A DNA stretch of 64,000 nt from Alphaproteobacteria bacterium (GCA_030428255.1 JAUIBT010000008.1:1-64000); one strand, 5' to 3'; shown: positions 25,596 to 34,428, counted from the stretch's first letter. The notes: a model not told the origin generated them from the letters alone. Numbers and translations: made by a program.

Positions 25596-26555
25596 ATGAC
25601 CCAGCCGCCCATCTTGCCCGCAGATCCCGCCGATTGGCGCCATGTCGATCAGGTCGTTGAGGGCCTGGCGGGGCAGGCCTATCAGTCAAGCCGCGCCCTG
25701 GCGACGGTGGTCTTTCTGGCCGGTCGCTTGGGGCGGCCCTTGTTGTTGGAGGGTGAGCCTGGCGTCGGCAAGACGGAGATCGCCAAAGCGCTGGCCGCCG
25801 CAACGGGCCGCTCACTGATTCGCCTGCAATGCTATGAGGGCTTGGATCAAAGCGCGGCGCTCTATGACTGGGCCTACGCCAAGCAGATGCTAGCGATCCG
25901 TCTCGCTGAGGCTTCAGGCCAGGACATGCAGCAGGTGGCAGACCGCCTTTATAGCCCGGACTATTTGATCAAGCGCCCACTGCTGCAAGCCCTTGAGCCG
26001 GACGAAAACGGTTTGCCTGCGGTGCTGCTGATCGACGAGCTGGACCGCGCGGACCTGGCCTTTGAGGCCTTCTTGCTGGAGCTGCTGTCGGATTATCAGG
26101 TCAGCATTCCCGAGATGGGCAGCGTCAAGGCCGCTAAGCCGCCGCTGGTCATCGTCACTTCGAACCGCACCCGAGAGATTCACGATGCGCTAAAGCGGCG
26201 GTGCCTTTATCACTGGCTGGATTACCCCAGCCCAGAGCTGGAGCGCCAGATCATCGCCGCGCGCTTGCCGGGCATTGACGCCCAGTTGAGCGCCGAGCTG
26301 GTGGGTTTTGTGCACAAGCTGCGTGAGCAGGCGCTGTTCAAGCCGCCGGGTGTGGCCGAAACCTTGGACTGGGCACAGGCCCTAATCCAGTTGGACGCCT
26401 TGGCGCTGGAGCCTGGGCAATTGGAAGCCACTCTAGGCGTTTTGCTGAAGTATCAAGACGACATCGCCGCCATTCAGGGCAGTGAAGCCCAGCGTTTGCT
26501 CGATGAGGTCAAGGCCAACTTGGCGCACACCGACAACCGCTGGGCTGAGCGCTAG
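25596..26555 (+). CDS. MoxR-family AAA+ ATPase (CoxD-like)
   Basis: A chaperone-like AAA+ ATPase of about 319 residues, from the ATG at 25596 with AAGGA 4 bases upstream (ATG 25584 is an alternative). Walker A is GEPGVGKTE, Walker B AVLLIDELDRAD, sensor 1 VIVTSNRTREIHDALKRRCLYHWLDYP with the arginine finger. MoxR ATPases normally work with a von Willebrand A-domain protein encoded next to them to mature or insert metal into an enzyme. Here the next gene is convergent and unrelated, and no VWA gene or molybdenum hydroxylase lies nearby, so the partner must be elsewhere. Confidence 0.9.
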   Translation: MTQPPILPADPADWRHVDQVVEGLAGQAYQSSRALATVVFLAGRLGRPLLLEGEPGVGKTEIAKALAAATGRSLIRLQCYEGLDQSAALYDWAYAKQMLAIRLAEASGQDMQQVADRLYSPDYLIKRPLLQALEPDENGLPAVLLIDELDRADLAFEAFLLELLSDYQVSIPEMGSVKAAKPPLVIVTSNRTREIHDALKRRCLYHWLDYPSPELERQIIAARLPGIDAQLSAELVGFVHKLREQALFKPPGVAETLDWAQALIQLDALALEPGQLEATLGVLLKYQDDIAAIQGSEAQRLLDEVKANLAHTDNRWAER

Positions 26556-26606
26556 ACGGAGCGCTGTTTGGGCCAAGCTCTTTGGTTTGACCCCATGGGC
26601 GAACGG

Positions 26607-27701
26607 CTAGTTCAAGCGCTCGCCGGTCTCGGGCGCAAAGTAGGACACCTTGCTGAGATCAAAGGCCAGATTGAGCGGCTGACCTGGCTGAGCTTTCGTC
26701 TCAGCGTGGAGACGCGCTGTAACCTGCTTGCCGCCCAACCTCGAAACGACATAGGTATCCGCGCCCGCAGGCTCTACCATGTCGATGACGCAGCGTGCCT
26801 CTTGCACGCCTTCACCGGCGCGAAATCCTGCCTCAGCAATGTCTTCCGGGCGCAGGCCCAATATGACATCGCTGGGTAGGTCCGAGTTGGGGTCGGAAAG
26901 AACCAGAGGCTCACCCGTATCGCGGGCGATCTCAATTCTTGTGCCACTGCCGTTTTTGTGTGTGCGGGCCGGGATCAGGTTCATGGCTGGCGAGCCCATG
27001 AAGTCGGCAACGAACAGGTTTGCTGGACGGTTATAGATCTCCGCCGGCGAGCCGATTTGCTGCACCACGCCGCCCTTCAGCACAACGATCTTGGTCGCCA
27101 GCGTCATGGCTTCGATCTGATCGTGGGTCACGTAGACCATGCTGGCCCCCAGGTTAAGGTGCAGCTTTTTGATCTCGCTGCGCATCTCAACTCGCAGTTT
27201 GGCGTCCAGGTTGGACAGGGGCTCATCAAACAAGAACAGTTTTGGATCGCGCACCAGAGCCCGGCCCATAGCAACTCTTTGGCGTTGACCGCCTGAGAGC
27301 TGGCTGGGACGGCGGTGCAAGAGTTGCTCGATTTGCAACTGCGAGGCCACTTGCTGCAACTTGGCCTCCTGCGTTGCGGCATCGACGCCGCGTACCTTCA
27401 TGCCGAAGGTGATGTTCTTGGCTACCGTCATGGTGGGGTAAAGCGCATAGGATTGGAAGACCATGGCGATGTCCCGGTCCTTGGGGCTGACCTGGGTCAT
27501 ATCGCGCCCATCGATCTCAATGCTGCCGCTGGTAATGGGCTCCAGGCCCGCGATGCAGTTCAGCAAGGTGGACTTACCACAGCCCGACGGACCGACCAGG
27601 ACCAGAAAGTCACCCGGCTCGATGGAGACGTTGATGTCCTTCAGGATCTCGGTTTGGCCGTAGTTCTTATAAAGCGACGTAATATCCAGAATAGGAGCCA
27701 T
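26607..27701 (-). CDS. sugar ABC transporter ATP-binding protein (MalK/UgpC type)
   Basis: ATPase of the glucose/mannose-type importer, 364 residues. Walker A GPSGCGKST, signature LSGGQRQR, Walker B LFLFDEPLSNLDAKLR, and the H-loop VYVTHDQIEAMTLA are intact. The C-terminal regulatory domain (from about 235) has LGLRPEDI and ends YFAPETGERLN, as in MalK/UgpC/MsmX proteins. It is the last gene of a four-gene minus-strand operon, 4 bases after the MalG-type permease, and converges on the MoxR-like gene. Confidence 0.95.
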   Translation of the reverse strand: MAPILDITSLYKNYGQTEILKDINVSIEPGDFLVLVGPSGCGKSTLLNCIAGLEPITSGSIEIDGRDMTQVSPKDRDIAMVFQSYALYPTMTVAKNITFGMKVRGVDAATQEAKLQQVASQLQIEQLLHRRPSQLSGGQRQRVAMGRALVRDPKLFLFDEPLSNLDAKLRVEMRSEIKKLHLNLGASMVYVTHDQIEAMTLATKIVVLKGGVVQQIGSPAEIYNRPANLFVADFMGSPAMNLIPARTHKNGSGTRIEIARDTGEPLVLSDPNSDLPSDVILGLRPEDIAEAGFRAGEGVQEARCVIDMVEPAGADTYVVSRLGGKQVTARLHAETKAQPGQPLNLAFDLSKVSYFAPETGERLN

Positions 27702-27705
27702 GGTA

Positions 27706-28608
27706 TTATCCTTTCACGGAGCCCGCAGTCAGGCCGCGGATAAAGTATTTGCCTGCAACGACATAGACCAGAAGGGTCGGCAAGGCGGCGATGATAGCCG
27801 CTGCCATATCGACGTTGTATTCCTTCACGCCCGTCGTGGAGTTAACGATGTTATTGAGCGCGACCGTTATCGGTTGGGTGCCCGCCTGGCTAAAGGAGAC
27901 GCCAAACAGAAAGTCGTTCCAGATCTGGGTGAATTGCCAGATGACCGTCACAACGATGATCGGAAGGCTCAAGGGCAAGAAGATCGACCAAAAGATGCGA
28001 AAGAAACCTGCGCCATCGACTTTGGCCGCTTTGACCAGCTCGCTTGGTACGCTGACGTAGTAGTTGCGGAAGAACAGCGTGGTAAAGCCGATGCCATAGA
28101 CCACGTGCACGAAGATCAAGCCGGGAATGCTGCCTGCCAAACCCATCAGGCCCAAGGTGCGTGCCATGGGCAACAGCACCACCTGAAAGGGAATGAAGCA
28201 GCCGAACAGCATGAGCGAGAAGATCAGGTTTGCGCCGCGAAACTTCCACTGAGCGATGACATAGCCGTTGATGGCCCCCAACAGGGTCGAAATCAGCACC
28301 GCCGGAATTGCAAGCTGAACCGAATTCCAGAAATATGGGCGCAGGCCCTCGCACTGAATGCCGGTGCAGGCGCTGGACCAGGCGGTCCGCCAGGCCTCAA
28401 AGGTCACTTCGCGCGGCAGGGCCACTAGGCTGCCGGTGCGGATCTCCTCCAGGCTTTTCAGCGAGGTGGTCACCATCACGAACAAGGGCATGAGGTAGAA
28501 GAGGGCGAAGATCACCAAAACGCTGAGCAGGATCAGGCGCAAGATTGCTCTGCGCCATTTGCCCGCGCTACCGGCGTTGAAGGTGGATGCGGGCGCAAAA
28601 TTAGTCAT
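27706..28608 (-). CDS. sugar ABC transporter permease (MalG/GtsC type)
   Basis: Second permease of the sugar importer, 300 residues with six membrane segments. The EAA loop is VPSELVKAAKVDGAGFFRIFWSIFLPLSLPIIVVT. A Cys-containing periplasmic insert (SSACTGIQCEGLRPYFWNS) is typical of the glucose/mannose GtsC subgroup rather than MalG. Its start overlaps the end of the MalF-type gene by 8 bases. Confidence 0.93.
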   Translation of the reverse strand: MTNFAPASTFNAGSAGKWRRAILRLILLSVLVIFALFYLMPLFVMVTTSLKSLEEIRTGSLVALPREVTFEAWRTAWSSACTGIQCEGLRPYFWNSVQLAIPAVLISTLLGAINGYVIAQWKFRGANLIFSLMLFGCFIPFQVVLLPMARTLGLMGLAGSIPGLIFVHVVYGIGFTTLFFRNYYVSVPSELVKAAKVDGAGFFRIFWSIFLPLSLPIIVVTVIWQFTQIWNDFLFGVSFSQAGTQPITVALNNIVNSTTGVKEYNVDMAAAIIAALPTLLVYVVAGKYFIRGLTAGSVKG

Positions 28609-29473
28609 GTTTTGCCCTCAGCTCGGAATACAGATAGGGGACGACAATGGTGAAAACCACCGCCATCATGATCATGGCTGAGCTGGCCGCCTGACCGATG
28701 TCACCGCGCGAAAAGGCCATGGTGTACATGTAGGTCGCGGGCAAGTCGGTCGCATAGCCAGGACCGCCGCCGGTCAGAGCAATCACCAGGTCAAAGCTCT
28801 TGATGGCCAGGTGCGCCAGCACGATGAAAGCGCTGAGGAAAATCGGAGCCATCGAGGGGATGATGATGGCCGAATAGATGCGCCAGGTCGGGATGCCGTC
28901 CACTTGCGCGGCCTTGATGATCTCGCCGTCAACGCTGCGAAGGCCCGCCAAAAACAGGGCCATAACGAAGCCGGAGGCCTGCCAGACGCCGGCAATAACC
29001 ACGGCGTAGATGGCCATCTTGGGGTCAATGACCCAATCGAAACTGAAGCTCTCAAAGCCCCAACCGCGAACCAGAGCTTCGATGCCAAGGCCGGGGTTCA
29101 TGATCCATTTCCAGGCCGTACCAGTCACGATCATCGACAGGGCCATGGGGTAGAGGTAGATGGTGCGCAGCACGCCTTCGGTGCGGATCTTTTGATCCAG
29201 CAAGATCGCGATCAGCAAGCCCAGGATCATCGCGATTACGATAAACAAAAACCCGAAGATAAACAGGTTGTTAAGGGCGGTTTCCCAACGCGGGGAGGCG
29301 AACAGACGCTTGTATTGGATGAAGCCAGCGATGTCGTACTTGGGCAGCAGACGCGAGCGAGTGAAGGAGACCCAAGCCGTCCATCCGATGAAGCCGTACA
29401 CAAAGAGCAAGACAGCGGCAAAGGAAGGGGCAAGGACGATCTTGGGGATGTGGCGTTGAAACCAATCAACCAT
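28601..29473 (-). CDS. sugar ABC transporter permease (MalF/GtsB type)
   Basis: First permease of the sugar importer, 290 residues. It opens with KIVLAPSFAAVLLFVYGFIGWTAWVSFTRSRLLPKYDIAGF, contains TIYLYPMALSMIVTGTAWKWIMNPGLGIE, and has the EAA loop VDGEIIKAAQVDGIPTWRIYSAIIIPSMAP, followed by LTGGGPGYATDLPATYMYTMAF. These fit the MalF/GtsB family. The gene follows the binding-protein gene after a 61-base gap with a perfect 11-bp stem-loop. Confidence 0.93.
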   Translation of the reverse strand: MVDWFQRHIPKIVLAPSFAAVLLFVYGFIGWTAWVSFTRSRLLPKYDIAGFIQYKRLFASPRWETALNNLFIFGFLFIVIAMILGLLIAILLDQKIRTEGVLRTIYLYPMALSMIVTGTAWKWIMNPGLGIEALVRGWGFESFSFDWVIDPKMAIYAVVIAGVWQASGFVMALFLAGLRSVDGEIIKAAQVDGIPTWRIYSAIIIPSMAPIFLSAFIVLAHLAIKSFDLVIALTGGGPGYATDLPATYMYTMAFSRGDIGQAASSAMIMMAVVFTIVVPYLYSELRAKHD

Positions 29474-29494
29474 GACTTCGACCTTTCAAAAGAC

Positions 29495-29527
29495 GACCCT
29501 GCAGCCAGTGAGGCTCGCTGCAGGGTC
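29495..29527 (-). other. perfect 11-bp stem-loop between binding-protein and permease genes
   Basis: GACCCTGCAGC (29495-29505) and GCTGCAGGGTC (29517-29527) pair perfectly around an 11-base loop. On the minus strand only four T follow, so it is more likely an mRNA-stability or processing element protecting the binding-protein message than a strong terminator. Confidence 0.75.
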
Positions 29528-29534
29528 TGTCGGC

Positions 29535-30782
29535 TTACATGGAGTTTGCGACGGCCTGAGCCAGCATCTTAACAGCGTCTTCAGACGACATGTCAGAGTT
29601 GAAGTGGGCAGTCACAACGTCAGTGATGGCACCAGACTGAGCGCCACGCAGGGCCATGCCGTGGGCATAGCTGGGCAGCAGCGAACCATTGGCAGAGCTG
29701 TCAGCCATGTCCTGTGCAGACAGGTGCGCACAGCTGTCGAACTCGTCCAGAGCCACGTCGGTGCGGGCAGGGATTGAGCCCTTGTTCAGGTTGAAGACCT
29801 TCTGGAAGTTCTTGCCAACAATCAGCTTAGCCAACAGTTGCTGGCCTGCTTCTTTGTCAGCGCCGCCAACATCGAACATTGCAAAGCTGTCTACGTTGTA
29901 GAGGAAGCCGTCGCCCGGAGTTGAGGCGCACAAGAAGTCCTGACCTGGTACCTTGCCAGCCGCCAGGAACTCGCCTTTGGCCCAGTCACCCATGATTTGG
30001 AAGGCTGCTTCGCCGTTCATGACCATCGCGGTTGCCAGGTTCCAGTCACGACCAGAGAAGTTGTCGTCAACGTAGCCACGCAGGGTACGCATCTGATCAA
30101 AGACCTTAACCATGGCGTCAGAGGTCAGCGTGTCAGCGTCCAGCTCAACGAAGGCCTTGTGGAAGCCTTCAGCGCCCAGGATGCCCAGAGCAGCAGCTTC
30201 AAAGACAGTTGCGTCTTGCCAAGCCTGGCCACCATGCGCCAGTGGGATAATGCCCGCTGCCTTCAGCTTTTCAGCTGCAGCGTTGAACTCGTCCCAAGTG
30301 GTGGGCATGTCGATGCCGTTGGCTTTCAGAACGTCGGCGTTGGCCCAAATCCAGTCCACGCGGTGAACGTTCACAGGTGCAGCACACCAGGTGCCGTCGC
30401 ACTTCATGTGGCCAGCGATCGACGCCGGCAGTACGTCTGCCCAGCCTTCAGCTTCGGCCACAGCAGAGATGTCAGCCAAAACGCCTTCTTCGTACCACTC
30501 TTGAATGGCCGGGCCCTTGAGCTGAACGGCTGCCGGGGCATTGCCAGACAGAACACGGGCACGCAGCGCGGTCATGGCAGCATCGCCGCCGCCGCCTGCT
30601 ACGGGCATATCAGTCCAGGTGCCGCCGTTAGCGGAAAATTCTTGCTGCAAAACTGCAACGGACTTGGCTTCGCCACCAGACGTCCACCAGTGCAGGACTT
30701 CTGCCTTAGGCTCAGCCCAAGCCGAGCTGGCTGCGGTCAGCGCCACAGCAGAGAGAGTCGCAAGTGCGGTAAATCGGATCAT
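29535..30782 (-). CDS. sugar ABC transporter substrate-binding protein (GtsA, glucose/mannose type)
   Basis: Periplasmic sugar-binding protein of about 415 residues. The ATG at 30782 has GGGAGGA 5-6 bases upstream. The signal peptide is RFTALATLSAVALTAASSAWA; the mature protein begins KAEVLHWWTSGGEAKSVAVLQQEF, the classic family 1 sugar SBP start for glucose/mannose (GtsA). VNVHRVDWIWANADVLKANGIDMPTTWDEF and AFQIMGDWAKGEF carry expected aromatic sugar-binding residues. Codon use is strongly biased, suggesting high expression. The first gene of the operon, it is divergent from the two-component system that probably controls it. Confidence 0.93.
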   Translation of the reverse strand: MIRFTALATLSAVALTAASSAWAEPKAEVLHWWTSGGEAKSVAVLQQEFSANGGTWTDMPVAGGGGDAAMTALRARVLSGNAPAAVQLKGPAIQEWYEEGVLADISAVAEAEGWADVLPASIAGHMKCDGTWCAAPVNVHRVDWIWANADVLKANGIDMPTTWDEFNAAAEKLKAAGIIPLAHGGQAWQDATVFEAAALGILGAEGFHKAFVELDADTLTSDAMVKVFDQMRTLRGYVDDNFSGRDWNLATAMVMNGEAAFQIMGDWAKGEFLAAGKVPGQDFLCASTPGDGFLYNVDSFAMFDVGGADKEAGQQLLAKLIVGKNFQKVFNLNKGSIPARTDVALDEFDSCAHLSAQDMADSSANGSLLPSYAHGMALRGAQSGAITDVVTAHFNSDMSSEDAVKMLAQAVANSM

Positions 30783-30908
30783 ATCATTCCTCCCAGAAAT
30801 GTCGGGGCCGGGTGTGGCCGCCGCTGGGCACACGCTGGCTGAATTCGGGCAAATCGCAACAGGAGATCCCATCACATTATCCAAAAAAGATAAGAAAGTG
30901 GCTTGGAT

Positions 30909-30954
30909 TGTTACAGTCTGTTACGCAAGCCTAGATTTTGTTGCACATTGTTAC
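30909..30954. promoter_or_regulatory. four direct TGTT(A/G)C half-sites spaced 10, 20 and 10 bp
   Basis: TGTTAC occurs at 30909 and 30919, TGTTGC at 30939 and TGTTAC at 30949, giving two tandem pairs with exact 10-base spacing, centred 30 bases apart. Direct repeats on a helical-turn period are how OmpR-family response regulators bind. The site lies between the sugar-transport operon and the response-regulator gene. Confidence 0.6.
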
Positions 30955-31007
30955 AAACATTCGCGGTTGGCCGCCCAGGTTCGGGCGATTTGAGGAGGAG
31001 AGGCCAC

Positions 31008-31748
31008 ATGACGATCCCGCGCCTGTTGGTGGTGGACGACGACAATGAGACTCGCGAGATGATGAGCGAGTTCTTGCGCCAGCACGGCTATATCGCACTG
31101 CCCGCCAAGAGTGAGAGCGAAATCCGCCAGCACTTGAGCGCCGGGCGTATCGATCTGATTTTGCTGGATGTTATGCTGGGCGACGAGAACGGAGTCGAGA
31201 TTTGCGCTCGACTGCGCAGGGATCAGGACGTACCGATCATATTGGTCTCTGCTTTGTCGGCCGATCATCACCGCATGGCCGGATATCAGGTGGGAGCCGA
31301 TGACTATGTGGCCAAACCTTTTAACCCGCAACTGCTTCTGGCTCGGGTGCGGGCAGTGTTGCAGCGCGCTCAACGCAGCTCTTCGCTGGTCTATCGCAGG
31401 CGCACTGCTAGTTACAGCTTTGCGGGCTGGCATTATGACGGCAAGCGTGATGAGCTGCGCTCGCCCGAAGGCTTCCAGGTCAATCTGTCCAAACGCGAAT
31501 CGGCGCTGTTGAGGGTTTTCTTGGCCAATGCCCACATTCCCCTAACCCGCGACGAGATCGCAGCCGCGCTGGATGTGACCGGCGACGGTGAAGGTGGCGC
31601 AGAAGGCTCCGGGCGGGCGATCGACGTGCTGGTCGGCCGCCTTCGCACCAAGATCGAGGCGCAGCCCAAAGACCCGCGCTTGCTGCGCACTCAGCGCGGC
31701 CTTGGTTATGTGTTCGCGGTTGACGTGACCGAGGAGGAGGGCGCGTGA
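31008..31748 (+). CDS. OmpR-family response regulator (GltR-like)
   Basis: Cytosolic DNA-binding response regulator, 246 residues. The ATG at 31008 has GAGGAGGAG 7-8 bases upstream. The receiver domain has the acidic pair DDD (10-12), phospho-acceptor Asp54 in LILLDVMLG, and Lys in DDYVAKPFNP. The C-terminal winged helix (about 150-240) has LSKRESALLRVFLAN and RAIDVLVGRLRTKIE, GLGYVF. The gene overlaps the histidine kinase by 4 bases. Its divergent position next to a GtsABC-MalK operon mirrors the gltR-gtrS arrangement that controls glucose uptake in Pseudomonas; regulation of that operon is a well-supported inference. Confidence 0.9.
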   Translation: MTIPRLLVVDDDNETREMMSEFLRQHGYIALPAKSESEIRQHLSAGRIDLILLDVMLGDENGVEICARLRRDQDVPIILVSALSADHHRMAGYQVGADDYVAKPFNPQLLLARVRAVLQRAQRSSSLVYRRRTASYSFAGWHYDGKRDELRSPEGFQVNLSKRESALLRVFLANAHIPLTRDEIAAALDVTGDGEGGAEGSGRAIDVLVGRLRTKIEAQPKDPRLLRTQRGLGYVFAVDVTEEEGA

Positions 31749-33187
31749 GCTTGCGTCTGCGCTCGTTGGGCTTGGTCATGATGAGCCTGGCGGTCGGCCT
31801 CAGCTTAAGCGCGGCCTGGATGTGGTTTTCTTCCAATGCGGCCTGGCAGAGCCACTTGACCAAGAACTTCGTTGCGGGCGTATCGCTCTATGAGTTCTTG
31901 CGCAGTGGCAGCGCTTTGGTCGATGGGCTCGGCGCCCAGCCACTAAACCCCGAACAGGCTGATCTGGCAGAGCACGGCGCTTTCACCCGTCTGCAGGGCA
32001 ACCCGGTTCCGGCCTATGTCACGCATGTCGCGCTTGCGCAGGGCGGACCAGACCCGACTCTGAGCACCAGCTTGAATTTGGCGATCATATCGGACCGGCT
32101 GCGCTACTCCTTGGCCGAGTTGGACGCCAGCGGCGGTGGATCGGGCGCGGCAAAGGTGGGGCAAGTCACCCGCCTAATCGCCACCTATTGCAGTCAGGCC
32201 AAGGTGATCGCCCGCTTTGGCGACGGCGCCTGGTGGCAGATTGATGGAACGCAGCTTTGGGGCTGTAAGGCCGGGCCGGCCGATTTGCGGCTGTGGGCGG
32301 TCTTGCTGGGCGCGCTCTGCCTGGCCGTGTGTTCAACCTTGATCGTCGAGACTTCCTCGCACTTTGACACCTTCGCGCGGGCTTTGCGCAACCGCCGACG
32401 CCTGGGTGGGCCGGACAGTTACTCGACCAGCGGCCCGCAAGAGCTGCGCGAGATCGTTGAAGCGGTGAATTCCTATCTGGAAGCCGAGCGCGACCAACTG
32501 CACAAGCGTGCGATTGTCTTATCTGGTGTCAGCCACGACCTGGGCACGCCCGCGACCCGCCTGCGCTTGCGCACGGCGCTGATTGGCGACACCGAGCTGC
32601 GGGAAAAGCTGGAGCACGATATCGACCGCATGACCGGCATGATCGACAGCGTGTTGACCTATACCAGGGCCGAACTCAACGCAGAGGAACCGCGTCAAAT
32701 CTCCTTGACCGCGCTGGTGGAATCCCTGGTGGCGGACTACCAGGACATGGGAAAGCCGGTGGATTTGACGACCACGGGCGGCGCTTGGGTGGAGGCGGGG
32801 CGGTCGGTCTTCGCAGCTCAGGCGGGTCACGCGACCATGCCGGATCGCCAGCGCATTCTGGTGGTGGCGCGGCCCATATCGTTACAACGCGCCATCTCGA
32901 ACCTAATCGACAATGCGCTGAAATATGGCCGCCGGGCCAGAGTTGAAATCCGCGCGACTGCGGATCGGGCGGTGATCAGGGTCCAAGACGAAGGCTCGGG
33001 CATGTCGGTTGAAGACATCGAGGCGGTGATCGCGCCCTTCAAGCGGGGCGACAACACCACGGCGGTCGATGGCTTTGGGCTGGGGCTGACCATTGTGGCG
33101 GCTGTCGCCGAGCAACACGGCGGGCAGCTCAGCTTTGAAGCCAGTAAGCCCGGACTGGTGGCCTGCCTGGAAATCAGCAGGCAGTAG
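31745..33187 (+). CDS. sensor histidine kinase (GtrS-like)
   Basis: Inner-membrane sensor kinase of 480 residues starting at GTG 31745 (GTGA overlap with the regulator). Membrane helices lie at about 8-28 and 183-203, enclosing a periplasmic sensor of about 150 residues with two Cys (YCSQ, LWGCKAG). A HAMP-like linker precedes the H box GVSHDLGTPATRLRLR with His264; family members more often have Arg-Thr-Pro, so Gly here is unusual. The N box NLIDNALKYG, G1 DEGSGM and G2 GFGLGLTIV are intact, so the kinase should be active. The signal is probably a sugar or sugar acid (by analogy). Confidence 0.9.
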   Translation: MSLRLRSLGLVMMSLAVGLSLSAAWMWFSSNAAWQSHLTKNFVAGVSLYEFLRSGSALVDGLGAQPLNPEQADLAEHGAFTRLQGNPVPAYVTHVALAQGGPDPTLSTSLNLAIISDRLRYSLAELDASGGGSGAAKVGQVTRLIATYCSQAKVIARFGDGAWWQIDGTQLWGCKAGPADLRLWAVLLGALCLAVCSTLIVETSSHFDTFARALRNRRRLGGPDSYSTSGPQELREIVEAVNSYLEAERDQLHKRAIVLSGVSHDLGTPATRLRLRTALIGDTELREKLEHDIDRMTGMIDSVLTYTRAELNAEEPRQISLTALVESLVADYQDMGKPVDLTTTGGAWVEAGRSVFAAQAGHATMPDRQRILVVARPISLQRAISNLIDNALKYGRRARVEIRATADRAVIRVQDEGSGMSVEDIEAVIAPFKRGDNTTAVDGFGLGLTIVAAVAEQHGGQLSFEASKPGLVACLEISRQ

Positions 33188-33195
33188 CCACTTGC

Positions 33196-34206
33196 TTAGC
33201 GGAACAGGCGGTCGCCCAAACTGGTCTTGTCGCTATAAAGGCCAGCCACCTGCTCGGCATAGCCGTTGTAGGGCAGGGTTGGGCGCCGCTCGCCCGTGCC
33301 GATGTCTTGCTCGCTGGCTTGCGACCAGCGTGGATGCGGGATCTCAGGGTTGACGTTGGCCCAAAAGCCGTACTCGCGCCGATTGAGCTGCTCCCAAAAG
33401 CTGACGGGCTGCTTGTCGGTGAAGGTGATGCGCACCAATCCCTTGGCGGACTTGAAACCGTATTTCCAGGGCAGGGCCAGGCGCAGAGGCGCGCCCATCT
33501 GTTTGGGCAGCGGTTGGCCATAAACCCCGGTTGCCATGAAGGCCAGGTCGTTGCTGGCTTCGGCGACCGTTAGCCCCTCGATGTAGGGCCAAGGGTAGCG
33601 GGTCTCGCGCTGGCCGATGGCCACTTCTGGATTGTTAAAGGTTTCAAAGCGCAAATACTTGGCGCTAGACAAGGGGGCCGCGCGCTTGACCAGCGCTGCT
33701 AAAGGGAAGCCCGACCAAGGCACCGTCATCGCCCAGGTTTCAACGCAGCGATGGCGATAAATGCGCTCCTCCAGCGGCATGGCGGCCAGCAGGTCGTCGA
33801 TTTCAAAGGTCAAAGGCTTTTCGACCATGCCGTCGATTTCCAGCCGCCAAGGCCTCAACGGCAGCGCTTGGGCTTGCTTCCAGATCGACTTGGAGGTGCC
33901 GAATCCTGAGAAGAATTCATAGTAGTTGTTATAGACCGCCGTGATGCGCGAGGGCGTCACCGGGTAGGTTTGCCCCGCCACGTCTGCGCTCGCATAGGCT
34001 GGATTAACCCGAACGGGATAAAGATGAGCGGAAGGATCGGCCTGCCCCTCTTTTGCCTTGACTGGCGAAGCAGCCAACAAGCCCCCGCCGGCTAGGCCTG
34101 CGCCGAGCCCGGTTAGAGCACCCAAAGCCCGCCGGCGATTGAGAACAATTTTCGCATCGGTGACTTGAGCTTCTGGGATCAACCCTTTGAATCTTAGTCG
34201 TTTCAT
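33196..34206 (-). CDS. msrP: protein-methionine-sulfoxide reductase catalytic subunit MsrP (YedY family)
   Basis: Periplasmic molybdopterin enzyme that repairs oxidised methionines in envelope proteins. About 336 residues from the ATG at 34206, which has GGGGGAG 5-6 bases upstream. The Tat signal has consecutive arginines (NRRRALGALTGLGAGLAGGG). Molybdenum ligand Cys154 lies in YRHRCVETWAMTVPW. NNYYEFFSGFGTSK, GQPLPKQMGAPLRLALPWKYGFKS and FWANVNPEIPHPRWSQASE are diagnostic. The haem membrane partner MsrQ is normally encoded next to it but is absent here. The gene converges on the histidine kinase (8-base gap). Confidence 0.95.
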   Translation of the reverse strand: MKRLRFKGLIPEAQVTDAKIVLNRRRALGALTGLGAGLAGGGLLAASPVKAKEGQADPSAHLYPVRVNPAYASADVAGQTYPVTPSRITAVYNNYYEFFSGFGTSKSIWKQAQALPLRPWRLEIDGMVEKPLTFEIDDLLAAMPLEERIYRHRCVETWAMTVPWSGFPLAALVKRAAPLSSAKYLRFETFNNPEVAIGQRETRYPWPYIEGLTVAEASNDLAFMATGVYGQPLPKQMGAPLRLALPWKYGFKSAKGLVRITFTDKQPVSFWEQLNRREYGFWANVNPEIPHPRWSQASEQDIGTGERRPTLPYNGYAEQVAGLYSDKTSLGDRLFR

Positions 34207-34428
34207 GTCCGCTCCCCCCGTCATTTAACAACCTACGTGCGAAAGACCTTGGCGGCATACCATGGTAAGGTCAACTCACGCTTTAGGGACGAGACATCAC
34301 AAGCTGTGGATAGCTGGTGAAAATTTTCCCATTTTTGTACTTTTGAGGGGTTGCGAATCACCACGCTCTTGCCCAGAACCTTATGGTCTCAGAAAAATAA
34401 CGAACAGCAGACGTGTTTAGGGATCTCT
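34207..34428. other. intergenic region upstream of msrP
   Basis: This AT-richer stretch should hold the msrP promoter on the minus strand. Together with 34531-34661 it makes a gap of about 450 bases whose only candidate gene is a 33-codon frame. I see no recognisable operator. Confidence 0.4.
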
